Both the position numbers and the translations under genes were made by a program. This document shows positions 1-9,670 of a DNA stretch of 64,000 nt, piece by piece. The stretch is from NCBI RefSeq assembly GCF_037076455.1, contig NZ_AP028679.1, forward strand, positions 3,239,501-3,303,500, in the 5' to 3' direction. Each line of letters begins with the position of its first letter. The first letter of the stretch is position 1. Source of the stretch: Desulfoferula mesophila. GTDB lineage: Bacteria; Desulfobacterota; Desulfarculia; Desulfarculales; Desulfarculaceae. The notes beneath the pieces are model-generated. The model was not told where the DNA came from, did no database searches, and worked only from the letters and a program-made list of their open reading frames with translations.

Positions 1-968
1 AGCAGCGAGCTCAAGCGCTCCGGTTCGATCTGCACAGGCTCCGAGCGGCCAAGGCGCTCTTCCAGTTGCTGTCGCAGTTGGCCGTGCACCGACAGGTTGC
101 GCATGCTCACCGCGCCGTCGATGGTGGGCGTGGGCTCCTGCAGCTCCATGGCGTCCTGGGAGGTCCACTTGCCGGTGCCCTTTTGCTTGGCCTGGTCCAG
201 AATCATGTCCACCAAGAAGTGATCCGACTGGGGGTCCTTGACCTCGAAGATGCGGGCGGTGATCTCCAGCAGGTAGGATCCCAGCTCACCCTGGCTCCAG
301 CCCCGGTAAATGGGCGCCAGTTGCTCGGGCCCCAGGCCGGCTCCCCGGTGCAGTAGATCGTAGGTCTCGGCGATCATCTCCATGAAGGCGTACTCGATGC
401 CGTTGTGCACCATCTTTACGTAGTGCCCGGCCGAGCCGCTTCCCAGAAAAGTTACGCAGGGCTCGCCGTCCACTTGGGCCGCCGCCTTCTCCAAGATGTA
501 GTGCACCCGGTCGTAGGCCTGCTTGTGGCCGCCGGGCATCAGGCTGGGGCCGTGGCGGGCCCCCTCTTCGCCGCCCGAGATGCCCATGCCCAAGTAACCC
601 AAGTCCAGCTTCTCCACCTTGGCGGCGCGCCAGTCGGTGTCGCTGAAATGGGAATTTCCGCCGTCGATGATCAAATCGCTCTCTCCCAACAAGGGCGTCA
701 GCTCGTCGATCACCGCGTCCACCGCCTTGCCGGCCGAGACGATGAGCAGCACCGAGCGCGGCGGCTCCAGCAGGTCCACGAACTCTCGCAAGGTGCGGCC
801 GGCCTGGATGGAGCGGCCGCCCGCTTCGTGGCTCATGAACTCATCGGTCTTTTCCGTAGTGCGGTTGTAGACCCCCACGGTGAAGCCCTTGTCCGCCAGG
901 TTGAGCACCAGGTTCCGGCCCATGTTGCCCAGGCCGATCACCCCTATGTCGCATTTGGGATCACTCAT
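1..968 (-). CDS. gnd: 6-phosphogluconate dehydrogenase (decarboxylating), C-terminus cut by window edge
   Basis: Cytosolic enzyme of the oxidative pentose phosphate pathway that converts 6-phosphogluconate to ribulose 5-phosphate, CO2 and NAD(P)H. About 322 residues are visible from the ATG at 968. The dinucleotide-binding GLGNMGRNL lies at residues 12-20, followed by the substrate-binding GGNSHFSDTDWR, the catalytic-lysine segment GHYVKMVHNGIEY and the GTGKWT motif near residue 265. The family is normally about 300 (NAD type) or 470 residues; the C-terminal helical domain continues beyond base 1, so the subtype cannot be decided. It precedes tkt on the same strand, with the HAD gene between them, which fits a pentose phosphate cluster. 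Confidence 0.95.
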   Translation of the reverse strand, partial: MSDPKCDIGVIGLGNMGRNLVLNLADKGFTVGVYNRTTEKTDEFMSHEAGGRSIQAGRTLREFVDLLEPPRSVLLIVSAGKAVDAVIDELTPLLGESDLIIDGGNSHFSDTDWRAAKVEKLDLGYLGMGISGGEEGARHGPSLMPGGHKQAYDRVHYILEKAAAQVDGEPCVTFLGSGSAGHYVKMVHNGIEYAFMEMIAETYDLLHRGAGLGPEQLAPIYRGWSQGELGSYLLEITARIFEVKDPQSDHFLVDMILDQAKQKGTGKWTSQDAMELQEPTPTIDGAVSMRNLSVHGQLRQQLEERLGRSEPVQIEPERLSSL

Positions 969-986
969 GTTTTCCGTCCCGCCTCA

Positions 987-1601
987 TTATTCCAGCCCCA
1001 GCTCGGCCAGCCGGTCTCGGGTGGATTCGTAACCAATATGGTGGAGCCCGTTGATGCCCAGGGTTTCGGCGACCTGCACGAACATCAGGCGGTCGTCTAT
1101 GTAGATCGATTCCTCGGCCTTGCTCTGCACCCCGTCCAGGGCCAGGCGATACATGTCCTCGTCCGGCTTGCGATAGTGCACAAAACAGGAGCTGACGAAA
1201 AAGTCGAAGATCTCGTGCAGGCGAAAAGTGGCGATGCGATGCTCGGTCAGCTCGCGCCCCTCGTTGCTCACCGCCACCACGTGCAGGCCGTGGCGCTTTT
1301 TAAGGCCGCGCACCAAGTCCAGCATGTCCTGCTTGGCCTGGCTTTGGGCATACATGAACTGCTTGAACTCCTCGCGCGCGAAAGAGCGTTCCTGATGAAA
1401 CACCACCCGGTCCAGGTATTGGTCCAGGGTCAGCTTGCCCTCCTCGTAGGTGTCAAAGGTGAGGTGGTGCCGCTCGTCCATGTCCTCGTGATCGAGCCCA
1501 TACTTTTCGGCGGCCTTGCGGCGGCTGTGCCGATCCCAACCGTTGGTCAGCACCACGCCCCCTATGTCCAAAAGCAGGGTATCTATGCGCGGCTCGGGCA
1601 T
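987..1601 (-). CDS. HAD-family hydrolase
   Basis: A 204-residue haloacid-dehalogenase-superfamily protein. Motif I reads LLLDIGGVV near residue 10, so the usual second aspartate of DxD is glycine, as in several YihX-like HAD members. Motif II is probably VAVSNEG near residue 115, motif III is the lysine in YRKPDEDMY and motif IV is IYIDDR near residue 170. A helical cap lies between motifs I and II. It is probably a small-molecule phosphatase; the substrate cannot be read from sequence. It sits 9 bases downstream of tkt and 18 bases upstream of gnd, so it is probably co-transcribed and could dephosphorylate a sugar phosphate of that pathway. Confidence 0.85.
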   Translation of the reverse strand: MPEPRIDTLLLDIGGVVLTNGWDRHSRRKAAEKYGLDHEDMDERHHLTFDTYEEGKLTLDQYLDRVVFHQERSFAREEFKQFMYAQSQAKQDMLDLVRGLKKRHGLHVVAVSNEGRELTEHRIATFRLHEIFDFFVSSCFVHYRKPDEDMYRLALDGVQSKAEESIYIDDRLMFVQVAETLGINGLHHIGYESTRDRLAELGLE

Positions 1602-1610
1602 ATCACCTCC

Positions 1611-3674
1611 TCATTTAGCGGATTGTTTGGTCCGCCCCACCAAATCCAGCGCCTTGCGGCACACGTTGTCCAGGCTGAAGCCGTAGTGGGCCATCACCTC
1701 CCCGCCGGGAGCCGAGGCTCCGAAGGTGTCCACGCTCACCGTGTCCACCAGGGGATCGGGCCGCAGGTAAGGCTGCCAACCCAGGCTCACCCCGGCCTCG
1801 AGGATGAGAAGCGGCAGCCCCTCGGGCAACACCTGGCGACGGTACTCCTCGGGTTGCTGGCGGAACAGATGCCAGGCCGGCAGGCTCACCACCCTGGCGG
1901 CCACGCCCTGCTCGGCCAGCTGGGCCCGGGCGGCCAGGGCCAGGGACACCTCCGAGCCGGTGGCCACCAGGGCCAGGGCCTCCGGGCCCTCGGCGGCCGG
2001 GCTGAGCACGTAGCCGCCCTTGGCCACGCCCGCGGCCAGGCTGGGATAGCGCCCCATGTCCAGGATGGGCAGCTTCTGCCGGCTCAGGACCAGAACCACC
2101 GGCCCGCCCTGGTGCTCCAGGGCCACGCGCCAGGCGGCGACGGTCTCGTTGGCGTCGGCCGGGCGCAGCAGGAGCACGCCCGGCACCGAACGCAAGCCCA
2201 GGAGCTGTTCCACCGGTTGGTGGGTGGGGCCGTCCTCGCCCAGGCCGATGCTGTCGTGGGTGAACACCAGGATGATCTTCAGCTCGCTCAAGGCGGCCAG
2301 GCGCAGGGAGGGCCGTAGATAGTCGCTGAAGATGAGGAAGGTGGCTCCATAGGGGATCAGGCCCTGGTGCAGGGCCATGCCGTTGAGCACCGCGGTCATG
2401 GCGTGCTCGCGCACCCCGAAGTGCAGGTTGCGCCCGGCCGGGCTGTCCGGCTGGAAGGCTCCCCCTTCGCTGACCAGGGTGTTGGTGCTGGGGGCCAGAT
2501 CGGCCGAGCCGCCCATCAGCTCGGGCACGTGCGGCGCCAGGGCGTTGATGACCTTGCCGCTGGCCTTGCGGGTGGCCAGGGGGCCGTCTTCCGGCTGGAA
2601 CACCGGCAGGTCGCGATCCCAGCCCTGGGCCAATTCCCCCCGCTGGGTCCGCCGGAACTCGGCGGCCAGGTCGGGAAACTCCTTCTCGTAGGCGGCAAAG
2701 GCCTCTTCCCACTGCTTTTGCCAAGCCTCCCCGCGCCCCACGGCCCGTCCCATGTACTCGCGCACCTCGTCGGGGATCAGGAAAGCGGGCTCCAGGGGCC
2801 AGCCAAGGTTGCGCTTGGTCAGCTCCACTTCCTCCGGCCCCAGGGGCGAGCCGTGGGCATCGGGAGAATCCTGCTTGTGGGGGCTGCCAAAGCCGATGTG
2901 GGTGCGCACGTGAATGAAGGAGGGCCTTTCGCCGTCCTCCCTGGCGGCCTGCAGGGCGGCGGCCACGGCCTGCACGTTGTTGCCCTCGGGCACGCCCAGC
3001 ACCTGCCAGCCGTAGGCCTCGAAGCGGGCGGCGCGGTCCTCGGTAAAGGCTATGGCCGTGTCGCCCTCGATGGAGATGTGGTTGTCGTCGTACATGACGA
3101 TGAGTTTGCCCAGCTTCAGATGCCCGGCCAGGGAGGCGGCCTCGCTGGCCACCCCCTCCATGAGGTCGCCGTCGCTGGCGTCCACGTAGGTGAAGTGCTC
3201 CACCACCGTATGCCCCGGCCGGTTGAAGCGCGCGGCCAGGGCCCTTTCGGCCAGGGCCATGCCCACCGCGTTGCTAATGCCCTGGCCCAGCGGTCCGGTG
3301 GTGGCCTCCACTCCCGGGGTGTGGGGGTGTTCCGGGTGGCCGGGAGTCAGGCTGTGCCACTGGCGGAAGTTCTCGATCTGCTCCAGGGGCAGGTCGTAGC
3401 CGGTCAGGTGCAGCAGGGCGTAAAGCAGCATGGAACCGTGCCCGGCCGAAAGCACGTAGCGGTCACGGTTGGGCCAGGCGGGGTCGCGGGGGTTGAAGCG
3501 CAGAAAACGGTCCCACAGGGTGAAGGTCTTGGCCGCGCTGCCCATGGGCATGCCCGGGTGGCCCGAGTTGGCCTTTTGCACCGCGTCCACCGCCAAAAAG
3601 CGGATGGTGTTGATACAGCTCTGGTCCAGCTCCGAGGCGGGCCGGAGAAAATCGTCTTGATTGTTGCTAGCCAT
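1611..3674 (-). CDS. tkt: Transketolase
   Basis: Thiamine-diphosphate enzyme that moves two-carbon ketol units between sugar phosphates in the non-oxidative pentose phosphate pathway. At 687 residues it has the full family length. Visible landmarks are the N-terminal [20 protein letters not shown], the TPP/Mg segment with SDGDLMEG near residue 170, the pyrimidine-binding GVREHAM near residue 423, and [12 protein letters not shown] near 478. It is probably first in a tkt-HAD-gnd minus-strand operon. A start at the ATG at 3674 places the conserved N-terminus correctly. Confidence 0.96.
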   Translation of the reverse strand: MASNNQDDFLRPASELDQSCINTIRFLAVDAVQKANSGHPGMPMGSAAKTFTLWDRFLRFNPRDPAWPNRDRYVLSAGHGSMLLYALLHLTGYDLPLEQIENFRQWHSLTPGHPEHPHTPGVEATTGPLGQGISNAVGMALAERALAARFNRPGHTVVEHFTYVDASDGDLMEGVASEAASLAGHLKLGKLIVMYDDNHISIEGDTAIAFTEDRAARFEAYGWQVLGVPEGNNVQAVAAALQAAREDGERPSFIHVRTHIGFGSPHKQDSPDAHGSPLGPEEVELTKRNLGWPLEPAFLIPDEVREYMGRAVGRGEAWQKQWEEAFAAYEKEFPDLAAEFRRTQRGELAQGWDRDLPVFQPEDGPLATRKASGKVINALAPHVPELMGGSADLAPSTNTLVSEGGAFQPDSPAGRNLHFGVREHAMTAVLNGMALHQGLIPYGATFLIFSDYLRPSLRLAALSELKIILVFTHDSIGLGEDGPTHQPVEQLLGLRSVPGVLLLRPADANETVAAWRVALEHQGGPVVLVLSRQKLPILDMGRYPSLAAGVAKGGYVLSPAAEGPEALALVATGSEVSLALAARAQLAEQGVAARVVSLPAWHLFRQQPEEYRRQVLPEGLPLLILEAGVSLGWQPYLRPDPLVDTVSVDTFGASAPGGEVMAHYGFSLDNVCRKALDLVGRTKQSAK

Positions 3675-3706
3675 GGATAGCCTTGTTCTCTAGAGTTTGG
3701 TGAAGA

Positions 3707-4810
3707 TCAATAGCCCGGCGCGCCCAACACGAGGCTGAGCAGAACCAGGGTGAGCATGGCCAGGGGATAACAGCTGGCCCGGTTGAACAGGCGCGTCGCC
3801 TGGATGCCGGCCTTGTCGCGCCACAGATTCCAGGCCGGAACCAAGAGAAAATACAGACCCGCCACCCAGGCGGCGATGGCCACCCCCCAGGGAACGTACA
3901 GCGGGGCCACGGCCAGGACCACCAGGCTCAAGATAACCGTGAGGCTCAGGCTGAGGAAGACTATGCCCCCGGCCCGGTGCAGCCCGTAAACCACCGGCAT
4001 GGTCCGGGCGCCGGAGTTGTGGTCTTCCTGCAGGTCGTGCCAGTCGGCGGGGAGGTTCTGCCCGCCGATCTCCCAACAAAAAAGCCAGGCCCATAACAAA
4101 AATAAAAACCAGGGCGAGGGGTTGGGGTCCACCGCGAACACCGCGGCCATGCCTCCGGTGGTTTTCACTATCCCGCTGACCAGGGTGCGCAAGTGGCTGA
4201 TCCTGAGCAGCAGGCAGTAAATCACCTCCAGGCCGGCCCCGGCCAAAAAGAGCGCCAGGCAAACCGGGTTGAGCAGATAGGCTCCCACCATGGCCACGGC
4301 CGACCACAACAGGAACCAGATAAGGGCGGCGGGCAGGCTGAGCAGGCCCTGGGCCACGGGATGGTGCACCACCACCGCGTCCAAGTAACCTCCCTGCTTT
4401 TCGTCTTGGCGTTCGTCGGCCGCCATCTGGGCCTTGTCGTTGGCCACGTCCACCAGATCGTTGAGGGCATACACCGCGGTGTAACCGGCAAAGGCGGTGA
4501 GCAGGCCCAACAAGGTGGTGGCCAGCGGAGGGAAGGCTCCCAGCCACAGCAAGGCGGCCACGGCCGGGGTGGCCAGATCCAAAATCCCGTGAGGGGTGCG
4601 CGACAGGGCAAAAAACAGGCCCAACCACCGATACCAGGCGGCAATGTTGCGAGCGCCGGTTATCCTCACGTTGTCCGTGGAAATAAGACCACCCCCAGAC
4701 GTGGAAGAAGGCTGGATCAAATGGGGAACGACCCAAGGCGGGCCCAAACCCCCATTGCTGACCTTATTATAAGGACTGAACCAGGCCCGGATGCAAGCAA
4801 CCCGGCTCAT
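3707..4810 (-). CDS. UbiA-family prenyltransferase
   Basis: Integral membrane prenyltransferase of the UbiA superfamily, with many hydrophobic segments. The first Mg-prenyl-diphosphate motif is NDLVDVANDKAQ and the second is the DWHDLQEDHNSGARTMP segment. Such enzymes attach polyprenyl chains to aromatic or other acceptors in quinone, heme or lipid synthesis; the acceptor is not evident here. The start is uncertain. ATG 4810 directly follows AGGAGGG with almost no spacer, and a GTG at 4669 would remove a hydrophilic leader and leave a family-typical 320 residues. It lies next to the divergent nuo operon, so a role in respiratory quinone synthesis is possible but unproven. Confidence 0.75.
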   Translation of the reverse strand: MSRVACIRAWFSPYNKVSNGGLGPPWVVPHLIQPSSTSGGGLISTDNVRITGARNIAAWYRWLGLFFALSRTPHGILDLATPAVAALLWLGAFPPLATTLLGLLTAFAGYTAVYALNDLVDVANDKAQMAADERQDEKQGGYLDAVVVHHPVAQGLLSLPAALIWFLLWSAVAMVGAYLLNPVCLALFLAGAGLEVIYCLLLRISHLRTLVSGIVKTTGGMAAVFAVDPNPSPWFLFLLWAWLFCWEIGGQNLPADWHDLQEDHNSGARTMPVVYGLHRAGGIVFLSLSLTVILSLVVLAVAPLYVPWGVAIAAWVAGLYFLLVPAWNLWRDKAGIQATRLFNRASCYPLAMLTLVLLSLVLGAPGY

Positions 4811-5119
4811 CCCTCCTGAATATCTTGATGCTTTTAGATAGTTGGCTGGAGCGGCCCCAGGTTTTCGGCCGTTGCCCCTCATGCGCCGCCGGGCTTGGCC
4901 GACGGTATCGGGACGCTTCCCGTCCTCGTTCGCCGTCGTGTGGCTCGGTCCAATTTTTCCAACGACAGCCACATGTTGCGTGTCACGGGTGCTCCATTGG
5001 CGGCTTCCCTAACCGGCAAAGTTGACAACCACCCAACCAAAGCGCCTACACTAAGTACAAACCTTCCATGGGGAAATGGCGATACGAAATTGGACCCGGC
5101 TGTATTCAAACCTTGGGAA
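4811..5119. other. Divergent intergenic region, UbiA-like gene / nuo operon
   Basis: About 310 bases separate the two divergent transcription units. The region is less GC-biased than the flanks. Open frames reading into nuoA from here lack any family similarity and the NuoA homology starts only at 5120, so this is treated as noncoding promoter space. No tRNA, riboswitch or repeat was recognised. Confidence 0.5.
5022..5052 (+). promoter_or_regulatory. Possible promoter of the nuo operon
   Basis: A perfect -35 hexamer TTGACA (5022-5027) is followed after 19 bases by TACACT (5047-5052), about 70 bases upstream of the nuoA start. The spacer is longer than the ideal 17, so this is only a weak candidate; position and strand fit. 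Confidence 0.3.
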
Positions 5120-5497
5120 ATGGAGCTTTTGGGCTGGCTCATCTATGTGGGGATGGTGCTGGGCCTGCTGGCTGCCTTTTTGTTCATGGCCTGGTGGCTG
5201 GGCGAAAAACGCCAGGCCAGGGACAAGGACATGCCCTATGAATGCGGCATCGTGCCCACCGGCTCGGCCCGCTTCGCCTTCCCCGCGGTGTTCTATCTAG
5301 TCGCGGTGTTCTTCCTGGTGTTCGACATAGAGGGCGTGTTCATCTTCACCTGGGCGGTGGCGGCCAAGGACCTGGGCTTTCTCGGCTGGTTGCGGATGAG
5401 CTTGTTCATCTTCGTGTTGCTCTTGAGTTTGTTCTACATCTGGTCCAAAGGAGGTTTGACTTGGGGAAGACGATCCCCCGGCAACCCCGCGGACTGA
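5120..5497 (+). CDS. nuoA: NADH-quinone oxidoreductase subunit A
   Basis: Membrane subunit of complex I, 125 residues with three hydrophobic segments. The conserved loop [18 protein letters not shown] and the acidic [13 protein letters not shown] segment are diagnostic. The open frame extends upstream, but family similarity begins at MELLGWLIY, so ATG 5120 was chosen; it has only a weak GGGA ribosome site. The 3' end overlaps the start of the fused nuoBCD gene by 37 bases, and the ribosome binding site of that gene lies inside nuoA. Confidence 0.95.
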   Translation: MELLGWLIYVGMVLGLLAAFLFMAWWLGEKRQARDKDMPYECGIVPTGSARFAFPAVFYLVAVFFLVFDIEGVFIFTWAVAAKDLGFLGWLRMSLFIFVLLLSLFYIWSKGGLTWGRRSPGNPAD

Positions 5498-7854
5498 CCA
5501 ATCTGGCCCTGGGGGGGATGGACGCGGTAATCAACTGGGCCCGCAGCTACAGCCTGTGGCCCCTGTTCTTCGGGCTTAGCTGCTGTTTCGTGGAGGAGGC
5601 AACCGCCTTCACCTCCCGTTACGACCTGTCCCGCTTCGGCGCCGAGGTCTTTCGCGGCTCGCCGCGCCAGGCGGACCTGCTCATCGTTTCGGGCACCATC
5701 TTCAAAAAAATCGCTCCGGTGGTGCTTCGGCTCTACAACCAGATGCCCGAGCCCAAGTGGGTCATCTCCATGGGCTCCTGCTGCAATTCCGGCGGCATGT
5801 ACGACGTCTACAGCGTGGTGCAGGGCCTGGACCAGATCCTGCCGGTGGACGTGTACATACCCGGCTGCCCTCCCCGGCCCGAAGCGGTTCTGGAAGGCCT
5901 GGTGCTCTTGCAGGAAAAGATCAAGCTGGAGCGCCCCACCCGCCGGATTTTGCATCTCGCCGGAGGAAGCCAGGGGGGCCGCCGGGACCACCTGCGCCTG
6001 GGTGTGGACAAGGACCGCGATCCCCGAGGGCCGGGCTACCAGCAGGTGCCGGTGCGCGGCAGCTCGGTAAGCCCGCCCGGTTTTGAGGATAGCCGCGCCC
6101 GCAACATGTGGACCCCGCCGGCCCCAACCGTGGAGTTCACCCCGGTGGACCGCTCCCTCATCGGTCAGTTGCACCAGCGCTTTGGCGATGAGGTGCGTGT
6201 GCAGGCCGCCAGCAACGACCACCTCACGGTGCACGCGGATTCGGCCCAGGTGCCCGAGGTGATGAGGTTCCTGAAGGAGCAGAGCGAGCCCCGGCATCAG
6301 CGCCTGGAGGACCTCACCGCCATCGATGAATCGGCCCGCCGGGCGGCCCAGGACCGCGCCGGCTACAGCCTGGTCTACCAGGCGATGTCCTTTGACAACG
6401 CCAGCCGGGTGCGGGTCAAGGCCCTGGTGGATGCCCGCCGCCCCCAGGCGCCGAGCCTCACGGACCTTTGGCCCTCGGCCAACTGGTACGAGCGCGAGAC
6501 CTACGACCTGTTCGGCATAGAGTTCGAGGGCCACCCGGACCTCAGGCGCATTCTGCTGCCCCACGACTGGGAGGGACACCCCCTGCGCAAGGGCTACGAG
6601 GGGCGGGCCACCCGGATGCCGCCCTACACCCAGACCGACGCCCTGAACCGCCAGCCCCTGGACGGCGGCGCCCTGGTGGACTCCCGGGGCGGCGAGCTGA
6701 TGGTGCTTAACGTGGGGCCCCACCACTACAGCACCCACGGCCTCCTCAGGGTGGTGGTGGCCCTGGACGGCGAGACCATCGAGGACATAGCCCTGGACAT
6801 AGGCTTTCACCACCGGGGGGTGGAGAAGATGGGCGAACGCCAGTCCTGGCACCAGTTCATCCCCTACACCGACCGGGTGGACTACCTGTCCGGCGCGGGC
6901 AACAACCTGGCCTATCTGTGCGCGGTGGAGGCCCTGGCCGGCATCGAGGTGCCCCCACGGGCCCAGTTCATCCGGGTGATGCTCACCGAGCTTTACCGCA
7001 TCAGCAACCACCTGGTCTATTACGGCACCTTTGTGCAGGACCTGGGGGCCATGAGCCCCATCTTCTATCAGTTCCGGGAACGCGAAATGATCATGGACAT
7101 CGCGGAGCTGATCACCGGGGGACGCCTGCACCCCTCCTGGTTCCGGCTGGGCGGGGTGGCCATGGACCTGCCCGACGGCTGGCGCGAGGCGGTGAAGCGT
7201 TTCGTCGAGGTATTCGAAGAACGCCTGGAAGAATACGAGAAGCTGGTGCGCCAAAACCCAATCTTCCGCAAACGGACCGAAGGGGTGGGCGTGCTGGGGT
7301 TGAACCAGGCGATCGAATGGGGCGTGAGCGGGCCCAGCCTGCGGGCCTGCGGCCTGGAATGGGACCTGCGCAAGAAAATGCCCTATGCGGGCTATGACAA
7401 GTTTTACTTCGAGGTGCCCACCGCCACGGGCGGCGACTGCTTCGCGCGCTACCTGGTGCGGGTGGCCGAGATGCGTCAAAGCCTGGAGATCGTCAAGCAG
7501 GCCATGGAGGGCATGCCCCAGGGGCGCTACCTGAGCGACGACTACCGCTATCACCTGCCCGAGAAAAAGGACACCCTCCAGGACATCGAGAGCCTGATCC
7601 ACCATTTCATCAACGCCACCCGCGGCCCCAGGATTCCCCAGGGCGAGTTCTACCACGCCGTGGAGACCCCCCGGGGCGAGCAGGGCTACTACGTGGTCAG
7701 CGACGGAGGCAATGCGGCTTACCGGCTGCGCATCCGGGCCCCCGGCTTTGCCAACATGCAGGTCTTGCCCGGCATATGCCGGGGACTCACCCTGCCCGAC
7801 CTGGTGGCGGTGCTGGGCTCGTGGGACTTCATCCTGCCGGACATCGATCGCTAG
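5461..7854 (+). CDS. nuoBCD: NADH-quinone oxidoreductase, fused subunits B-C-D
   Basis: A single 797-residue reading frame joins three complex I subunits of the peripheral arm. The NuoB part (about 1-165) carries the N2 cluster cysteines: Cys41-Cys42, Cys107 in MGSC and Cys136 in PGCPPRP. The NuoC part (about 215-395) includes [26 protein letters not shown] split over two conserved stretches. The NuoD part (about 410-797) has [14 protein letters not shown] and the quinone-site FHHRGVEK. The start chosen is TTG at 5461, with a perfect AAAGGAGG six bases upstream; longer in-frame starts lie inside nuoA. CD fusions are common in bacteria and BCD fusions are known but rarer. Confidence 0.93.
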   Translation: MGKTIPRQPRGLTNLALGGMDAVINWARSYSLWPLFFGLSCCFVEEATAFTSRYDLSRFGAEVFRGSPRQADLLIVSGTIFKKIAPVVLRLYNQMPEPKWVISMGSCCNSGGMYDVYSVVQGLDQILPVDVYIPGCPPRPEAVLEGLVLLQEKIKLERPTRRILHLAGGSQGGRRDHLRLGVDKDRDPRGPGYQQVPVRGSSVSPPGFEDSRARNMWTPPAPTVEFTPVDRSLIGQLHQRFGDEVRVQAASNDHLTVHADSAQVPEVMRFLKEQSEPRHQRLEDLTAIDESARRAAQDRAGYSLVYQAMSFDNASRVRVKALVDARRPQAPSLTDLWPSANWYERETYDLFGIEFEGHPDLRRILLPHDWEGHPLRKGYEGRATRMPPYTQTDALNRQPLDGGALVDSRGGELMVLNVGPHHYSTHGLLRVVVALDGETIEDIALDIGFHHRGVEKMGERQSWHQFIPYTDRVDYLSGAGNNLAYLCAVEALAGIEVPPRAQFIRVMLTELYRISNHLVYYGTFVQDLGAMSPIFYQFREREMIMDIAELITGGRLHPSWFRLGGVAMDLPDGWREAVKRFVEVFEERLEEYEKLVRQNPIFRKRTEGVGVLGLNQAIEWGVSGPSLRACGLEWDLRKKMPYAGYDKFYFEVPTATGGDCFARYLVRVAEMRQSLEIVKQAMEGMPQGRYLSDDYRYHLPEKKDTLQDIESLIHHFINATRGPRIPQGEFYHAVETPRGEQGYYVVSDGGNAAYRLRIRAPGFANMQVLPGICRGLTLPDLVAVLGSWDFILPDIDR

Positions 7855-7864
7855 GGTACTTAGC

Positions 7865-8386
7865 ATGCTGCCTGCGAAGCTGAAAAAGACGCTCAAGAGG
7901 GACATCAAGCAAAGCGGCCACCCCCGCGAAAAGGCCGTGGACGTAATGTACGCCGTGCAAAGCCACTACGGCTATCTCTCCGACGAGGGCCTGGCCGAGG
8001 CGGCCGAGCTGTTGGGCATGAGCGAGCTGGAGTTGGAGGAGCTGGCCACCTTTTACGACTACATCTACCGCCGCCCGGTGGGCAAGTACGTGCTGCACGT
8101 TTGCGACGGGGTGGTGTGCTGGATGTGCCACGAGGGCTGGGAGTGCGTGGGCGAGGAGGAGAGCATCGTCACCTACCTGTGCGCCCGCCTGGGGGTGGAG
8201 GTGGGCGAGACCACCCCGGACGGCTTGTTCACCGTGCTGCCTTCCGCCTGCATCGGCTATTGCGAAAACGCCCCGGCCATGCTGGTCAACGGCAAGCCCT
8301 ACGGCCCGCTGACTCCGGCCTCGCTGGACGAGGTGCTGGAAGAGTTGAGGAATCAGCCGCCCGAGGAAATGGTAGTGGACCGCTGA
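7865..8386 (+). CDS. nuoE: NADH-quinone oxidoreductase subunit E
   Basis: A 173-residue thioredoxin-like [2Fe-2S] subunit (cluster N1a) of the NADH dehydrogenase module. Ligand cysteines are in HVCDGVVC (C-x4-C) and SACIGYC (C-x3-C). The N-terminal helical region, with a VMYAVQSHYGYLSDEGL stretch, is typical. The start at 7865 lies 10 bases after nuoBCD; the open frame continues upstream inside nuoD but without NuoE similarity. It is followed two bases later by nuoF. Confidence 0.94.
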   Translation: MLPAKLKKTLKRDIKQSGHPREKAVDVMYAVQSHYGYLSDEGLAEAAELLGMSELELEELATFYDYIYRRPVGKYVLHVCDGVVCWMCHEGWECVGEEESIVTYLCARLGVEVGETTPDGLFTVLPSACIGYCENAPAMLVNGKPYGPLTPASLDEVLEELRNQPPEEMVVDR

Positions 8387-8388
8387 TC

Positions 8389-9657
8389 GTGAGCGAGCAA
8401 GTTCTACTGCAAAATCGCCGGCCCGACCGGCCCGCCACCCTGGAGGAATACCGGGCCTCCGGTGGTTACGAGGCCCTGGCCAAGGTGCTGGGCAAGGCCA
8501 AGCCCCGCGATCTGACCAAGATGGTGCTGGACTCCGGCCTCAAGGGCCGGGGGGGCGCGGGCTTCCCCACGGGCCGCAAGTGGAGCTTTTTGCGGGAGGA
8601 CGCTCCGCATCCGCGCTATGTGATCCCCAACACCGACGAGATGGAGCCAGGCACCTTCAAGGACCGCATCCTTGTGGGGGCGGACCCGCACCAGATCATC
8701 GAGGGGACCATCTTGGCGGGCTACGCCAACCAGGCCCAACGGGCGGTCATCTTCATCCGCCCCTCCTACGAGCTGGAGGCGGAGATATTGGAGGGCGAGT
8801 TCGCCAAGCTGCGCGAAGCCAACCTGCTGGGGACCGACATCCTGGGCAGCGGCTTCGACTTTGACATCACCCTGCACCGCAGCGCCGGGCGCTACATCTG
8901 CGGCGAAGCCTCGGCCCAGGTAAAGGCCATCCAGGGCGAGCGGCCCCGCCCGGACAAGGAAAGCCACATGACCGATAGCGGTCTCTGGGGCCGGCCCACC
9001 ATCGTCAACAACGTGGAGACCCTGGCCTGCCTGCCCCACATCTTGCGCCACGGGGCGGAGTGGTTCAAGGGCCTGGCCCTGACCCCCGGCGGCGACGGCA
9101 CCAAGCTTTTCGGGGTGAGCGGCATGGTGAACAAGCCCGACTGCTACGAAACGCCCATGGGCACGCCGCTGAGGGAGATCATCTTCGAGCACGCCGGGGG
9201 CATGAAAGGCGGCCGCGAGTTCAAGGCCTGCCTCACCGGCGGGGCTTCCACCAAACTCTTGCCCGCCCAGCATTTGGACGTGGCCATGGATTTCGAGTCG
9301 TTGGCCAAGATAGGCCACCGCCTGGGCACCGGAGCCATCATCGTCTTCGACCAGGGGGCCTGCCTGGTTTCGGCCTGCCTGAACCTGCTCACCTTCTTTG
9401 CCCGGGAGTCCTGCGGCTGGTGCACGCCCTGCCGGGAAGGGCTGCCCTACATGCGCCATCTGCTGCTCAGGATCGAGCTGGGCGACGCCGACGAGGGCTG
9501 CGTAAAAAGGCTGCGGGAGATGGCCCACTACATAGACCATTCCTACTGCGCCTTTGCCCCCGGGGCCGCCGCCCCGGTACTGGGCTTGCTGGAATATTTC
9601 GAGGACGAAGTGCTGGAGCATATTTCCCAGGGTTGTTGCCCCTACAAGGGCGTTTGA
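8389..9657 (+). CDS. nuoF: NADH-quinone oxidoreductase subunit F (NADH-binding)
   Basis: The 422-residue flavoprotein subunit that accepts hydride from NADH on FMN and passes electrons to cluster N3. The glycine-rich FMN/NADH motif KGRGGAGFPTGRKW lies near residue 50. The N3 cysteines are ESCGWCTPCREG near residue 345 plus a later cysteine in YCAFAPGA. Start GTG 8389 is placed because NuoF-type sequence begins there; a longer frame reaches back into nuoE. It is translationally close to nuoE (2-base gap). Confidence 0.94.
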   Translation: MSEQVLLQNRRPDRPATLEEYRASGGYEALAKVLGKAKPRDLTKMVLDSGLKGRGGAGFPTGRKWSFLREDAPHPRYVIPNTDEMEPGTFKDRILVGADPHQIIEGTILAGYANQAQRAVIFIRPSYELEAEILEGEFAKLREANLLGTDILGSGFDFDITLHRSAGRYICGEASAQVKAIQGERPRPDKESHMTDSGLWGRPTIVNNVETLACLPHILRHGAEWFKGLALTPGGDGTKLFGVSGMVNKPDCYETPMGTPLREIIFEHAGGMKGGREFKACLTGGASTKLLPAQHLDVAMDFESLAKIGHRLGTGAIIVFDQGACLVSACLNLLTFFARESCGWCTPCREGLPYMRHLLLRIELGDADEGCVKRLREMAHYIDHSYCAFAPGAAAPVLGLLEYFEDEVLEHISQGCCPYKGV

Positions 9658-9670
9658 GGTTATTGCCATA

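Noticed and set aside
405-2318. Long plus-strand open frame (637 codons) opposite gnd, HAD and tkt
   Set aside because: Antisense shadow of high-GC genes; low-complexity His/Gln/Ala/Gly composition and no domain similarity.
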